From CAWBAT01 sp963810905 (GTDB lineage Bacteria > Acidobacteriota > Terriglobia > Versatilivoradales > Versatilivoraceae), in contig CAWEPG010000008.1 of the NCBI GenBank assembly GCA_963810905.1, positions 1 to 64,000 of the forward strand: a stretch of 64,000 nt of DNA, given 5' to 3'. Positions 1 to 8,860 of the stretch are shown one piece after another (positions within the stretch are counted from its first letter, which is position 1; each line of letters opens with the position of its first letter). The notes under the pieces were generated by a model, which did not search any database, was not told where the DNA came from, and saw nothing but the letters and a program-made list of their open reading frames with translations. The position numbers and the translations under genes are program-made.

Positions 1-715
1 GTTAGCCTTGATCGGGAGATGGCTCGGCGCACAAAACTGCGGCTTTGAGGCCCAAAAACCTGCCGAGGCATTTTCGATAAGGAGATAAGAAAGGAGGCCG
101 CTAGTGCTTGCGGCGGACGCCTATGGGTTTTGAATGGTAACTAATTGGCAGTGTATCACTTGCAGCCATCGAACGAGATTGCGCAGCGAACAGCAAATGG
201 AGGCAAACATCAAGGTAATAATAGCTGTAGTTCCCAGTCCAAACAAGCTAATTCCGGCGCAGACGTGCCCCCTTTCCACACGCATAGCGTCCGCCGCGCC
301 AGCGGCTACGTTCTAGTCGCATAACCGGAAACTGAGAATAACTTGCCATTCGAACACGAGTCAGTTTCCGAGTGGGTGACCATCCAGGAGTGATCGCATG
401 GTAGCTCGAATCGAATTCCGAGCGTGGCCAATGTTACAGGTGGTCCGTTATACGGCAAAGTGAGTAAACGCGTTTCCATGAGACTATAGCAGCACGTGAA
501 TGGGGCATTGCATTAGCGGATACGCCATCTTCACCGGTTCCGCATGCGGCAGCAGATGATCGTAGGTCCATCCCTCCTTCAAGGATTTCTCCTTTTCTGT
601 TCAAATTCTCCTTGATTGATTTTCGCCATGAATTACACTACACAAGTTTCCCGATCTTCTTTGTTCCATTCTCCGTACCCTCGGCGTCGCCGAGTTCTGT
701 GTGCATTGAAGCCCC
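1..715. other. No gene recognised at left edge
   Basis: No reading frame here has convincing protein character on either strand. The short frames present have mixed, non-protein-like composition. I see no tRNA fold, array or clear terminator. The 3' part presumably holds the promoter of the permease that begins at 716, but I cannot point to specific -35/-10 boxes. Confidence 0.5.
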
Positions 716-2077
716 GTGAGCTTAACCGTGAATTCCACCCAACCAACTCTTGGCTCGTCTCAAGAGCTTCCTCGTGCGTTGGGTCTGTGGGATGCATGCC
801 TACTGGTCATTGGCTCCATTATCGGTTCAGGTATTTTTCTCACTCCCAGCAATATTGCGCGCACGGTTCATCGTGTTGATTGGTTGCTTTTAGTCTGGGT
901 AGCCGGGGGGATTTTGAGCTTCTGTGGGGCCTTGACCTACGCCGAACTGGGAGCTGCCCTCCCCAGAGCCGGAGGGATTTATGTCTACTTGCGAGAGGCA
1001 TACGGTCCACTCCCTGCATTCCTCTACGGGTGGTGTGCTTTTTTTGTAACACAATCAGGATCGATAGCTACCTTGGCCGCTGCTTTTTCGATTTATCTAG
1101 GCTATTTGATTCCCATTTCTCATTTGAAAGCAAAGGTTTTTTCGGCAATCCTTATTGCTGTACTCACATTCCTGAATTGTCTAGGAGTCCGGCTAGGTGC
1201 CTGGGTCCAAAATATCCTGACTCTCATTAAGATCGGCTCCCTTCTCGGGATCTCCCTGGTTCTTTTCTATTCCGCGCGCGGCAGCCTTCACCATTTCCAT
1301 CCCGATCAAAATCACGCTGCACCATTCTCTTTGAGCGCCTTTGGCATTGCGATGATTGCAGTTCTCTGGGCTTACGAAGGTTGGCATCTATTGACTTACA
1401 CGGCGGGGGAAGTGAAGAATCCTCAAAAAAACATTACCCGGGGATTGATATTCGGAACATCCGCAGTGATTATTCTTTATCTGACCGTCAACCTTGCCTA
1501 TCTTTACGTCCTTCCCTTCGACCGCATCGCCGGTTCATCACGAGTGGCCTCCGACTCCATGGAGGCTGCCATAGGTCCCTGGGGCGGTACCCTGATTGCA
1601 CTGGCCATTTTGATTTCAGTCTGCGGCGCCTTGAACAGCAACGTATTGGCAGGCCCGCGAGTCTACTTCGCCATGGCCCGCCAGAAGCTTTTTTTCACTC
1701 AATTGGCCCGCGTTCACCCTCGCTTTCAGGTGCCTGTCGTCTCGATCTTGACTCAAGGGGCATGGGCCATCTTTCTGACCCTGGTGGGCAGTTTCGACAG
1801 GCTGTTTAGCTATGTGATTTTTGTGGCCTGGGGTTTTTATGCGCTTGGCGGCGCCGCGGTTCTGGTATTGCGCTGGAAAAGACCTGAATTGCACCGGCCG
1901 TATAAGACCTGGGGGTACCCGTTTGTGCCCGTGCTCTTCGTCCTAATAGCTTCCTCGATTGTGCTCAATGCGCTTCTTAATGATTTCAAGAATTCCTTCT
2001 GGGGCCTGTTGGTGGTCCTGACGGGCTTGCCTGCCTACGTCTATTGGAGCCGAAAAGTTAAGTCTTCTCAGGATTAG
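716..2077 (+). CDS. APC-superfamily amino acid permease
   Basis: A 453-residue inner-membrane transporter of the amino acid-polyamine-organocation superfamily. The N-terminal GSIIGSGIF motif (about residues 33-41) is the broken-helix substrate site of TM1, and about 12 hydrophobic segments follow. FGIAMIAVLWAYEGWH (near 210-225) matches the TM6 region of LAT-like/YfnA-like members, suggesting uptake or exchange of a neutral amino acid. The start is a GTG at 716; it sits just ahead of the first helix, and I see no strong ribosome site. It stands alone, with no same-strand partner close by. Substrate cannot be read from sequence. Length is normal for the family. Confidence 0.88.
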   Translation: MSLTVNSTQPTLGSSQELPRALGLWDACLLVIGSIIGSGIFLTPSNIARTVHRVDWLLLVWVAGGILSFCGALTYAELGAALPRAGGIYVYLREAYGPLPAFLYGWCAFFVTQSGSIATLAAAFSIYLGYLIPISHLKAKVFSAILIAVLTFLNCLGVRLGAWVQNILTLIKIGSLLGISLVLFYSARGSLHHFHPDQNHAAPFSLSAFGIAMIAVLWAYEGWHLLTYTAGEVKNPQKNITRGLIFGTSAVIILYLTVNLAYLYVLPFDRIAGSSRVASDSMEAAIGPWGGTLIALAILISVCGALNSNVLAGPRVYFAMARQKLFFTQLARVHPRFQVPVVSILTQGAWAIFLTLVGSFDRLFSYVIFVAWGFYALGGAAVLVLRWKRPELHRPYKTWGYPFVPVLFVLIASSIVLNALLNDFKNSFWGLLVVLTGLPAYVYWSRKVKSSQD

Positions 2078-2164
2078 CGGATTAGCCGGCTCGCTTCCAG
2101 GGGAAATAGCGATACTCTTGTGGACTGTCGAGATTTGATGAAGATCATGAAGGAGGAAGACAGG

Positions 2165-2293
2165 ATGCTGGCAACCAAACGGAATCGACTCTCAATTCTT
2201 AGCTGTGATGAAGAGCGATTCGAAGCCGCGCTTGATGAGTACAGGAAACAGTTTGAATCGATGCACTTTGTGCTCACCCGCCTTTGCCCATAA
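2165..2293 (+). CDS. Possible small charged protein (42 aa)
   Basis: A short frame begins at ATG 2165, preceded at 8 bases by a strong ribosome site (AAGGAGG, 2150-2156), and ends at TAA 2291-2293. The peptide is helical and charged in its middle (DEERFEAALDEYRKQFESM) and ends VLTRLCP. The amphipathic pattern and the strong Shine-Dalgarno argue for a real gene. I do not recognise a family. An in-frame ATG at 2138 would add nine residues but has no ribosome site. Confidence 0.33.
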   Translation: MLATKRNRLSILSCDEERFEAALDEYRKQFESMHFVLTRLCP

Positions 2294-2620
2294 CTGGCGC
2301 CTTTAGCATCGTCGAAGCGCGACCTGCTTAACAGAGGGATCGCTATTTCTTTTAGGATGTTGGGGGCTCGCCCAACGTTCATTAACGCCAACCTGGATGG
2401 TTATCCTCAGCCAATTCGGAACAGATCCTTAGCGAACTCTCCAAGTCTTAACATGGGCCAATGTCGATCCTTTCGTTGACAGCAAATGATTTCTTCGCCA
2501 TATTAGACGACCAACATTGCTATTATTTTGAGAAAAAAAGTTAAGCTCCTCGATCTATTTGATTATTGTTTATCGATTGAGTTCGAAATCAAGCCTTTAT
2601 CCCCTCACGATTAGAAGCTC
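2294..2620. other. Intergenic, AT-rich, no gene seen
   Basis: About 330 bases between the small frame and the Tat-exported protein. The distal half is AT-rich, as expected of a promoter region, but no specific element could be assigned. Confidence 0.5.
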
Positions 2621-4597
2621 ATGAAACTTACGCGTCGAGAACTTCTTGTCCTGCCTGCTATGCTCTGGGTGGTTCCGCTCAGAGCAAGCGGAATGCTTCC
2701 ACGCAATGTCATTCTCTACGGCAAGGAAGCTGATTTGTCGTTGGCCATCCCACTCAGAGCCGGAGACGTAAATGCCCTTTTCGACCCGGAGATTGGCTTC
2801 CTTCGTTATGTGAAGTATGGCGACGCCGAAATCCTACGTGGACTTTATTGCGCCGTGCGGGACAAAGTTTGGGGCACGGTCGCCCCAAAGGTTTCAAATG
2901 TTATCGTCCAATCAACAGAAAGCTCCTTCCTTGTCACCTTCGATGTTGACAACATCGATGGCAGTATCGACTTTGGCTGGCACGGGACGATTAGTGGCGG
3001 GGCGGATGGGACCATCCGCTTCGAGTTCAACGGCAAGGCTCGCCAATCATTCTTGAAGAACCGGCTGGGATTTGCTGTCCTCCACCCGATCCATGAATGT
3101 GCAGGGAAGAAAGCCATCGTGGAAAGATCCGGCGGACAGAAAGAAGAGGGTGCTTTCCCTGATACCATATCGCCCCATCAACCCTTCTTCGACCTGCGTG
3201 CCATCTCCTACGAAGTGGCGCCTGGTGTGATGGCGGAAGTTCGCTTCGAAGGCGACGTGTTCGAAATGGAGGATCACCGCAATTGGACTGACTTTAACTA
3301 TAAGACCTACTGCACACCCTTAGCCATACCCTATCCTGTCGAAATTTCCAAGGGAACGGAAATCCGGCAGACTGTCACCATTCGCTTGCAGGGTGCAAAG
3401 CCTTTGCGTGTACCCAAACGCGTTGAAGTTCAGATCGCGGCCGCCAAGGCGCCAGCGGTAAAGCTGCCCCAAATTGGTACGGGACTCGCCACGGATCAAC
3501 CCTCGCTCGCGGGACAGCAGCTCGCGCGGCTTCGCGCCGCTGGTCTCCGGCACGTCCGTGTCGACCTTGAACTGGACACGGACTCCTGGAAATCTGCCTG
3601 GGAGCGCGCTGTTGCAACGGGTTTTCCGTTGGAGGCAGCCGTTTTTCTTTCGAACAATGCGGAAAATGAACTGAAGCAACTTGCGGCGAAACGAGGACGC
3701 GTCGCGCGCTGGCTGATTTTTCATAAGGAAGAAAAGTCCACTACAGAGAAATGGGTAGTACTTGCGCGTCGTTATTTGAAAGGGGCTCCCATTGGGGCCG
3801 GAACCAACATGTTTTTTACTGAGCTTAATCGCGAGCGCCCTCCCCTCAATGCCATCGATTTCGCCTGCTACCCCATCACACCGCAAGCTCACGCATTCGA
3901 TAACATGAGCATCGTCGAGAATCTTGAAGGCCAAGCTCAAACGGTGCAGAGCGGCCACAGGTTCCTCGGAGACAAGCCCATTTCGGTCACGCCGGTTACC
4001 CTCAAGCTGCGTTTCAATCCACAAGCTAAAGGAATTCCGGATACGGTGATCAAAGGCCGCCTTCCATCACGCATCGACTCGCGTCAGATGTCGCTACTCG
4101 GAGCATCGTGGACTCTCGGCAGCTTGAAATACCTCGGGGAGAACAACGTGGCCAGCATTACCTATTATGAAACACACGGGTGGGCTGGCCTCATGGAGTG
4201 TGAGGCGGGCTCGCCGATGCCCTCGCTTTTTCCTTCCATTCCGGGTGCCGTTTTCCCACTCTACCATGTTCTGGCTGACGTCAATGAATTTGGGGGCGGG
4301 GAAGTAATTCCCTTGTCCTCGAGCGTACCGCTTCGCGCCTGCGCCCTTGCTCTTCGGCAGGGTCCGCGGAAACGTGTCATGATTGCCAACCTGACACCCG
4401 AACTGCAGGAGGTGCTCCTCGACGCGACGCTGCTTGGCCCAAGGCCTCGAGCAAAGTATCTCGACGAACACTCTTTTGAGGTGGCAGTCAAGAGCCCGGA
4501 ATCATTCCGGCGCGAAATAGGATCCATATTGGAACCGGTAGCTGGCACTTTACGGATTGCGCTACTACCTTATTCCGTTGTCCGACTTAGCTCCTGA
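2621..4597 (+). CDS. Tat-exported protein resembling D-apionate lactonase
   Basis: A 658-residue protein starting MKLTRRELLVLPAML, a twin-arginine-type signal, so probably exported folded. The central part reads like the D-apionate lactonase (ApnL) family as I remember it: GFAVLHPIHECAGK near residue 150, then FPDTISPHQPFFDLR, then FEMEDHRNWTDFNYKTYCTPL near 220-240. Those family members have an N-terminal beta domain, a TIM barrel (here about 280-560) and a C-terminal beta domain, and the length fits. ApnL opens the lactone of the branched sugar acid D-apionate. The role here is inferred from motif resemblance only, and no other apiose-pathway gene is adjacent, so a related glycosidase-like activity is possible. 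Confidence 0.6.
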   Translation: MKLTRRELLVLPAMLWVVPLRASGMLPRNVILYGKEADLSLAIPLRAGDVNALFDPEIGFLRYVKYGDAEILRGLYCAVRDKVWGTVAPKVSNVIVQSTESSFLVTFDVDNIDGSIDFGWHGTISGGADGTIRFEFNGKARQSFLKNRLGFAVLHPIHECAGKKAIVERSGGQKEEGAFPDTISPHQPFFDLRAISYEVAPGVMAEVRFEGDVFEMEDHRNWTDFNYKTYCTPLAIPYPVEISKGTEIRQTVTIRLQGAKPLRVPKRVEVQIAAAKAPAVKLPQIGTGLATDQPSLAGQQLARLRAAGLRHVRVDLELDTDSWKSAWERAVATGFPLEAAVFLSNNAENELKQLAAKRGRVARWLIFHKEEKSTTEKWVVLARRYLKGAPIGAGTNMFFTELNRERPPLNAIDFACYPITPQAHAFDNMSIVENLEGQAQTVQSGHRFLGDKPISVTPVTLKLRFNPQAKGIPDTVIKGRLPSRIDSRQMSLLGASWTLGSLKYLGENNVASITYYETHGWAGLMECEAGSPMPSLFPSIPGAVFPLYHVLADVNEFGGGEVIPLSSSVPLRACALALRQGPRKRVMIANLTPELQEVLLDATLLGPRPRAKYLDEHSFEVAVKSPESFRREIGSILEPVAGTLRIALLPYSVVRLSS

Positions 4598-4854
4598 CCA
4601 TTCCGATAACGGCCCATCGAGACCGTACCTGCCGTTCTAAGTAAGGGAGGCAACGGTTTGCGCAGGATGGGAACCTGAAAATCGAGTACGGCTCTCTCTT
4701 GGAGCAGACTACCCATAATGTTGGATAAGCCCAAAATATCCTGCGTGCAGGGTGGCTGTGAATGGTTAGCCTTGGGAAATCCGGTTTAATTGCAATCTCC
4801 GAACTCAACCAAGCATTAGTATGAAAGATTATTTACAATAAATTATTGAAAATA

Positions 4855-4883
4855 TGGAGCCGACGACCGGACTTGAACCGGTG
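4855..4883 (-). repeat. att-like 3' fragment of tRNA-Thr (distal copy)
   Basis: 29 bases identical to the 3' end (CCA, acceptor strand, T arm) of the intact tRNA-Thr at 23370-23445, in the same orientation; the match stops abruptly after 4883. Up to about ten AT-rich bases before it also resemble the tRNA flank. This is the expected footprint of site-specific integration into a tRNA 3' end and marks the outer boundary of the integration zone. Confidence 0.75.
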
Positions 4884-5092
4884 CCATCAAAATTGTTAAA
4901 AATGGGTTCAAAATGGCGGTGCGACGGCACCCAGACGGCACTAAAAAGTGACTTTTTGAGAGTCGAAGGTAGTTAAAGGGATGGTTTAGATTTTCAATTT
5001 TGCCGACTTGGCCTCTGCAGGGCGATAAGTAAGGTTTCACTCCAACCTTGTTGGTCGGCATCCTAACCATGGAGTGATCGTGGGGTGCGATC

Positions 5093-5695
5093 ATGCCTTA
5101 CAAGAGAAAACCACTTTCCACCGTAAGAGTTGGGAGTCCAGTTGATAGCGACCGTAAAATTAGTCCCGAGAATCTGAAGAAACTGTCAAAAATCTGCAAT
5201 GAGCCTGAGTTTCTGGAGGAAATCAGACAGCTTTCCAGGGATCACATGGCCATGCTGACCCTCCCCAAGAAGACTGGGGATTACAAAGGTTTCCTTGATG
5301 AATTGACAGGGGCCACCGAGCATCTTCTCCGGCTACTTGAAGAGGGAATGAACGAGGATGCCCGCGCTGCTTCCGCGGCCATTTGCTTATTGGGTGATCC
5401 AGCCGGTGAACTCGTTTTAGAAATGCGAGAGTCAGCCAGGACGCTGATTGAATTAATCCGCAAGACTAAAGAAGCGGACACTCTTCAAATTTTGGAAAAA
5501 CTAAAGAACCTTTACATGCATCGCCGGATCCTTTGTCAACGATTGGAACGTATTTTTAAACGGTATAAGATCAAACGAACGCTTTACCCGGGAGGTCCAC
5601 TCTGCACCTGTCTCTCCATCGTTCTCTCCGAGTGTAATGATTCAGTAGGGCATCCGCGGGAACTTATCAGGACCGCAAGAAAGCCAATCCTTTAA
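5093..5695 (+). CDS. Hypothetical protein, island cargo
   Basis: A 200-residue protein of unknown function, predicted almost entirely helical, without signal peptide or membrane segment. It is charged throughout, with a Lys/Arg-rich C-terminal third (IFKRYKIKRTLYP). No catalytic motif is evident. It is the first gene inside the outer att copy and is intact, unlike most of the element. The ATG at 5093 lacks a strong ribosome site. It could be a phage or satellite accessory protein, but that is only context. Confidence 0.6.
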   Translation: MPYKRKPLSTVRVGSPVDSDRKISPENLKKLSKICNEPEFLEEIRQLSRDHMAMLTLPKKTGDYKGFLDELTGATEHLLRLLEEGMNEDARAASAAICLLGDPAGELVLEMRESARTLIELIRKTKEADTLQILEKLKNLYMHRRILCQRLERIFKRYKIKRTLYPGGPLCTCLSIVLSECNDSVGHPRELIRTARKPIL

Positions 5696-5817
5696 GCTCT
5701 TTATTAGTGTAAAGCCCCCGCCTTTTTCGGTCACAACTTTACCCTAATATTCTCTCACTCCTTCCTTAAGAATCTTGGATCATGAGCAAGATTTTTTCGA
5801 ATAGAAGGAGCAAAAGA

Positions 5818-6038
5818 ATGTTTGAAAGCCCGAAAACCAAACTTCGTGCCGAGAGGTTGCGCTGAGGCTGGTCTCAGCAATAGCTCGGCGTGATCGCTGA
5901 AGTTGGAGCGTCGATGTGTCTAGAATTGGGACCAGGCGCATCGTGCCGTAGCCGGACCAAGCTCGGAAAATAGCCCGAGTTCTTGGAATGCAGCCCCAGG
6001 AGCTTCAGCAAGACGCCAATTTAGAGGATGTGGAGTGA
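5818..6038 (+). pseudogene. XRE-family (helix-turn-helix) regulator remnant
   Basis: Starts at ATG 5818 with a good ribosome site (AGAAGGAG, 5803-5810). The first frame reads MFESPKTKLRAERLR, stop, GWSQQ, stop, LGVIAEVGAS. After a frameshift the C-terminal half continues as DQARKIARVLGMQPQELQQD and ends at TGA 6036. Together this is the layout of a small XRE DNA-binding regulator (LRxxRLxxGWSQQxLG ... QARxIARVLGxxPxELF). Two stops and at least one shift inactivate it. It probably once regulated the satellite element. Confidence 0.65.
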
Positions 6039-6217
6039 CTCGTTTGAAAAATAGCATTCCAGATCAACCGGGTTATCTCCGAGAGAGGGAGTCGGCTCTT
6101 TATGTGGGAGGGCCGACGGTTTACTGCGGGCTGGATAGTCAGTTGAGCAAGCTGGGAAGTTTATTCTCGCAGTCTGCCAAGCAGCTCATGATGAAGATTG
6201 TCGGGTTCGGGCGGTAA
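6035..6217 (+). CDS. Short frame, possible decayed excisionase-like protein
   Basis: A 60-codon frame from a GTG that overlaps the stop of the preceding regulator remnant (GTGA), as in coupled phage operons. The early segment YLRERESALYVG resembles the helix-turn-helix start of excisionase/MerR-like proteins, but the rest does not continue as one. Probably a truncated or frameshifted remnant rather than a working gene. Confidence 0.25.
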   Translation: MTRLKNSIPDQPGYLRERESALYVGGPTVYCGLDSQLSKLGSLFSQSAKQLMMKIVGFGR

Positions 6218-6915
6218 AGGCACGACGCACGGCGGAAAAGCTGAATGGTGACACTAATGTAACAGGATGGCGGCGGCTGGCTGATTTGCTTGATAAAGAC
6301 GTTGTGACAAAGGTCGGTGGGTGGCTTGGGCTAAAGCAGGGATTGCCGGAAGAGATCAGCGCGGCATCATTCCATTTGACGGCCTTGGGAAACAGACCGA
6401 TTAGTATCTCAGCATGGCCAAGACACACGATTTTGCCATTCAACTAAGGAATGGTATCTCTGGACAGGGGCACACCATAGAAAAGATGCAACGGCTGAAG
6501 TCTATCCTTTGGCGCGGGAAACGGTCAGCCCAATTTACGCGGAAGCTAAAGGCGCCCAACAAAAGGAAGATCGAAAAGCCATCGCCAATCACGCGAGAAC
6601 GTCGGACTCGGAAAGTCGCCTTAGAGCTATGGTGTCTCTGGCAGAAAGCGAACCAAGGATTCCGGTGTCGGCTTCTGATTTAGACAGGAACGAAATGTTA
6701 CTGAACGGTCTAAACGGAACGATTGACTTGACCACGGGTGGATTAAGACCCCATGACAGGCGCGATATGATAACTCGGGTGATTTCGATTGAGTGCGACC
6801 CAACGGCAGTTTGCCCGACGTTTGAGAAAGTTTTCAAAAAGATTCTAAGGAAAAAAAAGCTAATAAAATTTCTACAGCGTGCCTTTGATTACTCATTATC
6901 TGAAAGCGATATTGT
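6205..6915 (+). pseudogene. P4/D5-type phage primase-helicase remnant
   Basis: Fragments of one protein are spread over different frames. 6205-6395 reads AEKLNGDTNVTGWRRLADLL ... LGLKQGLPEEISAASFHLTALGN, resembling the junction between a primase domain and the D5 N-terminal region. From 6509 another frame reads ARETVSPIYAEAKGAQQKED and then LLNGLNGTIDLTTGGLRPHD, the hallmark of D5_N primases (LLNxxNGTIDLxTGxLxPH), ending FLQRAFDYSLSES near 6910. The helicase (SF3) domain is missing. It is multiply frameshifted and truncated, so non-functional. In P4-like satellites this protein starts element replication. Confidence 0.7.
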
Positions 6916-7008
6916 GAGCCTAACGGAGACAGAAATGTATTATCCTAGACCAAAAACATGGAGCCATTTACCTGGAGGGATCGGAACATTTTTGGAGGTT
7001 CATGAAAC

Positions 7009-7407
7009 ATGGATGTTCCTTCTAAAATTTGGCTACTTGGACATATCAGGAAAGTTTTTCCCGATTGGGCTATCAGAAAACAGGCTAGGGTTATATATGC
7101 CTCTTTCAATGGTGACCTCGAAAAGGCCACAGACTGGGGGCACTGCAAAGAGATTGAAGCCGAGCGAGGTTTCGCAACAAGAGAATATTGGGACGCACTT
7201 TCAGAATTGCGCAGTCGAAGGCTTATTGAACTCGCTGATAGAATCAATGTTAAAACGGCGGGCGTGACCTGGGTCACCGGCAGGTATGGCAACAGATTCT
7301 TGGATGAAGCTTCTGAAATAAAGCTATATTGGGCAATCCAAAGGAAGAAGCGTGCCTTGCGGAAGTATCGCAACAAGATCATTCGCTTTATCATTAGAAG
7401 CGGTTAG
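7009..7407 (+). CDS. Hypothetical protein, island cargo
   Basis: A 132-residue basic protein of unknown function (MDVPSKIWLLGHIRKVFPDW), with a GGAGG ribosome site about 11 bases ahead of the ATG. The composition is protein-like: a charged helical middle (DALSELRSRRLIELADRI) and a strongly basic tail (RKKRALRKYRNKIIRF), which could bind nucleic acid. It follows the truncated primase and may have come in with the deletion that removed the helicase domain. No family recognised. Confidence 0.5.
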   Translation: MDVPSKIWLLGHIRKVFPDWAIRKQARVIYASFNGDLEKATDWGHCKEIEAERGFATREYWDALSELRSRRLIELADRINVKTAGVTWVTGRYGNRFLDEASEIKLYWAIQRKKRALRKYRNKIIRFIIRSG

Positions 7408-7534
7408 TGATAATTGGGTTGGTATACCCGTGGCACACTAGGGGCTGACGTTGAGATTTCGGCCGGTGGATAGTTGGACAGGAAATGAAAAATAGACGCC
7501 GAGCAACGTAGAATTGAAAAGGTGGTGACCTATT

Positions 7535-7822
7535 GTGCAATGGTTAACTATCGGTGGATGGGTTCTTGCAGGCATTATAATTCTTTATCTACTTGATCGA
7601 CTCGCAACATGGATGGAATCTAAGGGTTGGCTTTATTGGAGAAAGAGTGGAGGCGCATCCTCACGACTCGGTAATGCTTTCTTAGAGACGCAAGCAATGT
7701 TTGAACCTGGCAAAAAATACGTAATTGAAGCCAAACAGGAAGTGAAGCGTAAGAAGGCAAATTCGGGTGATCCGCCATCACCAGAAAAAGACTCCCATCC
7801 TCATGATGTTCATTCTGATTAG
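7535..7822 (+). CDS. Small single-pass membrane protein, unknown function
   Basis: 95 residues from a GTG start, preceded by AAAGGTGGTGA. One membrane segment (about residues 6-24, GGWVLAGIIILYLLDRLA) is followed by WMESKGWLYWRKSGGASSRLGNAFLETQAMFEPGKKYVIE and a polar acidic tail. The WMESKGWLYWRK ... GNAFLE ... FEPxKxxVIE pattern looks conserved and familiar from small uncharacterised bacterial proteins, but I cannot name a domain. Topology is probably N-out, C-in. It is intact inside a decayed element. Confidence 0.6.
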   Translation: MQWLTIGGWVLAGIIILYLLDRLATWMESKGWLYWRKSGGASSRLGNAFLETQAMFEPGKKYVIEAKQEVKRKKANSGDPPSPEKDSHPHDVHSD

Positions 7823-8002
7823 CGGAGAGAAAACCATAGCTATTTGCGTTCCAACGAAGGGGTCCATCCGATTGCCCCCTTGGCTCGCAACGGCAGACTC
7901 GTCAGACGGCTCTTGTTCCAACCCGAAAATAGAGGTGATGGTGAAGACCACCGTTTGATTCCTAACTCACTGCAAAAGCATTTTTTCCCATCACCGTCCG
8001 AC

Positions 8003-8287
8003 ATGAAACAGGTCTACATGCTCACCTATCCGACTGGAATGATTTACATTGGGAAGAAGCGCGTCGTCAGCTTTCGATACTTCGGCAACCCTGACATGAA
8101 GGTGATCAATGAGGACTTCAAGAACTTGCCCATTGAAGTTCAAAGGGACTATAGCGTCAGAAAGACTATTCTTTGGGAGTCTGAGACCGCGACGGAGGAA
8201 GTACTTGCGATGAAGGAGGTCGAGTATATTCGGAAGCATTGGCAGCGCTCGAATGGGGAGACGTGGATTTTAATTGTCGATTCTTGA
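8003..8287 (+). CDS. GIY-YIG-like nuclease fragment
   Basis: From ATG 8003 the product begins MKQVYMLTYPTGMIYIGKKR, a GIY-YIG catalytic start (YxLTYP...IYIGK), continues RYFGNPD and ILWESETATEEVLAMKEVEYIR, matching small GIY-YIG proteins found near mobile elements. After RKHWQ (about 8247) the frame runs into integrase DNA read out of frame, so the C-terminus is replaced by about a dozen unrelated residues. An upstream in-frame ATG at 7844 would add 53 residues without homology and is not preferred. Nuclease activity is doubtful after the truncation. Confidence 0.6.
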   Translation: MKQVYMLTYPTGMIYIGKKRVVSFRYFGNPDMKVINEDFKNLPIEVQRDYSVRKTILWESETATEEVLAMKEVEYIRKHWQRSNGETWILIVDS

Positions 8288-8775
8288 CAGTGAGGCGGAG
8301 TTTTTCAAAGGGCCGTTTACGTGAGAGAACGAAAACGAGAAGGCGGCGCAAGGTGGATATTTCCGACGAATTGCTCATGGTTCTCTCTGACCTTCGGCGA
8401 AGGCGAAAAGAAGAAAGCCTAGCCAATGGGGGACAGTGGGTGGAGTGGGTGTTTGCCAATCAGGAAGGGAATCGGGTTGACACGGATAACATCAGGAAGT
8501 GAGTTTTTGGCAAGGCGCTCGTGAAAGCAGGGCTGCGCCGATTGCGTTTGCATGAGTTGAGACATACTTTTGCTTCCCTGCTGATCCAGAATGGCGAGTC
8601 GCTGGCTTATGATCGGGACCAATTAGGGCATACGAACATCAAGACAACGGTGGATATCTACGGTCACCTGGTGCCAGGCGCGAATCGGCAAGCGGTCAAT
8701 CAATTGTCGTCATTGGGTCTAGTTTTGGGGGTCAAATCCGCAACTGGGCCGCAACTAAACCAAAAAGTGAGTTAA
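8239..8775 (+). pseudogene. Tyrosine recombinase (phage integrase) remnant
   Basis: Encodes the C-terminal catalytic half of a tyrosine integrase: ALEWGDVDFNCRFLTVRR, then HELRHTFASLLIQNGE, LGHTNIKTT and VDIYGHLVPG with the Tyr nucleophile. The N-terminal DNA-binding domain and the first catalytic Arg are missing because the gene is fused out of frame to the GIY-YIG gene. A TGA at 8500 interrupts the frame between DNIRK and VFGKALVKAG; a single C-to-T change in an Arg codon would explain it. It ends 39 bases from the tRNA-Thr att copy at 8815, the usual integrase position, so it probably catalysed insertion of this element. Confidence 0.8.
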
Positions 8776-8814
8776 ATAAGGACTTTAGAAATAAGCTGTA
8801 AGTGATTGATAATA

Positions 8815-8860
8815 TGGAGCCGACGACCGGACTTTAACCGATGACCTGCCGATTACGAAT
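8815..8860 (-). repeat. att-like 3' fragment of tRNA-Thr (middle copy)
   Basis: 46 bases matching the 3' half of the tRNA-Thr at 23370-23445 (acceptor, T arm, variable loop, anticodon) with two mismatches, both in the T-arm segment; similarity stops after the anticodon region. Same orientation as the intact gene. It separates the decayed satellite from the NRPS interval and is the probable left boundary of the latter. Confidence 0.8.

Larger units (their letters stand above)
4855..8860. mobile_element. Decayed P4-like integrative element between tRNA-Thr att copies
   Basis: About 4 kb bounded by two partial direct copies of the tRNA-Thr 3' end. Cargo in order: an unknown 200-residue protein, an XRE regulator remnant, a short frame that may be a decayed excisionase, a D5-type primase remnant, two small unknown genes, a GIY-YIG fragment and a tyrosine integrase remnant next to the inner att copy. 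That gene set and integrase position are typical of P4-like satellites and tRNA islands. Several genes carry stops and frameshifts, so the element is probably immobile. Boundaries rest on the repeats. Confidence 0.65.
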
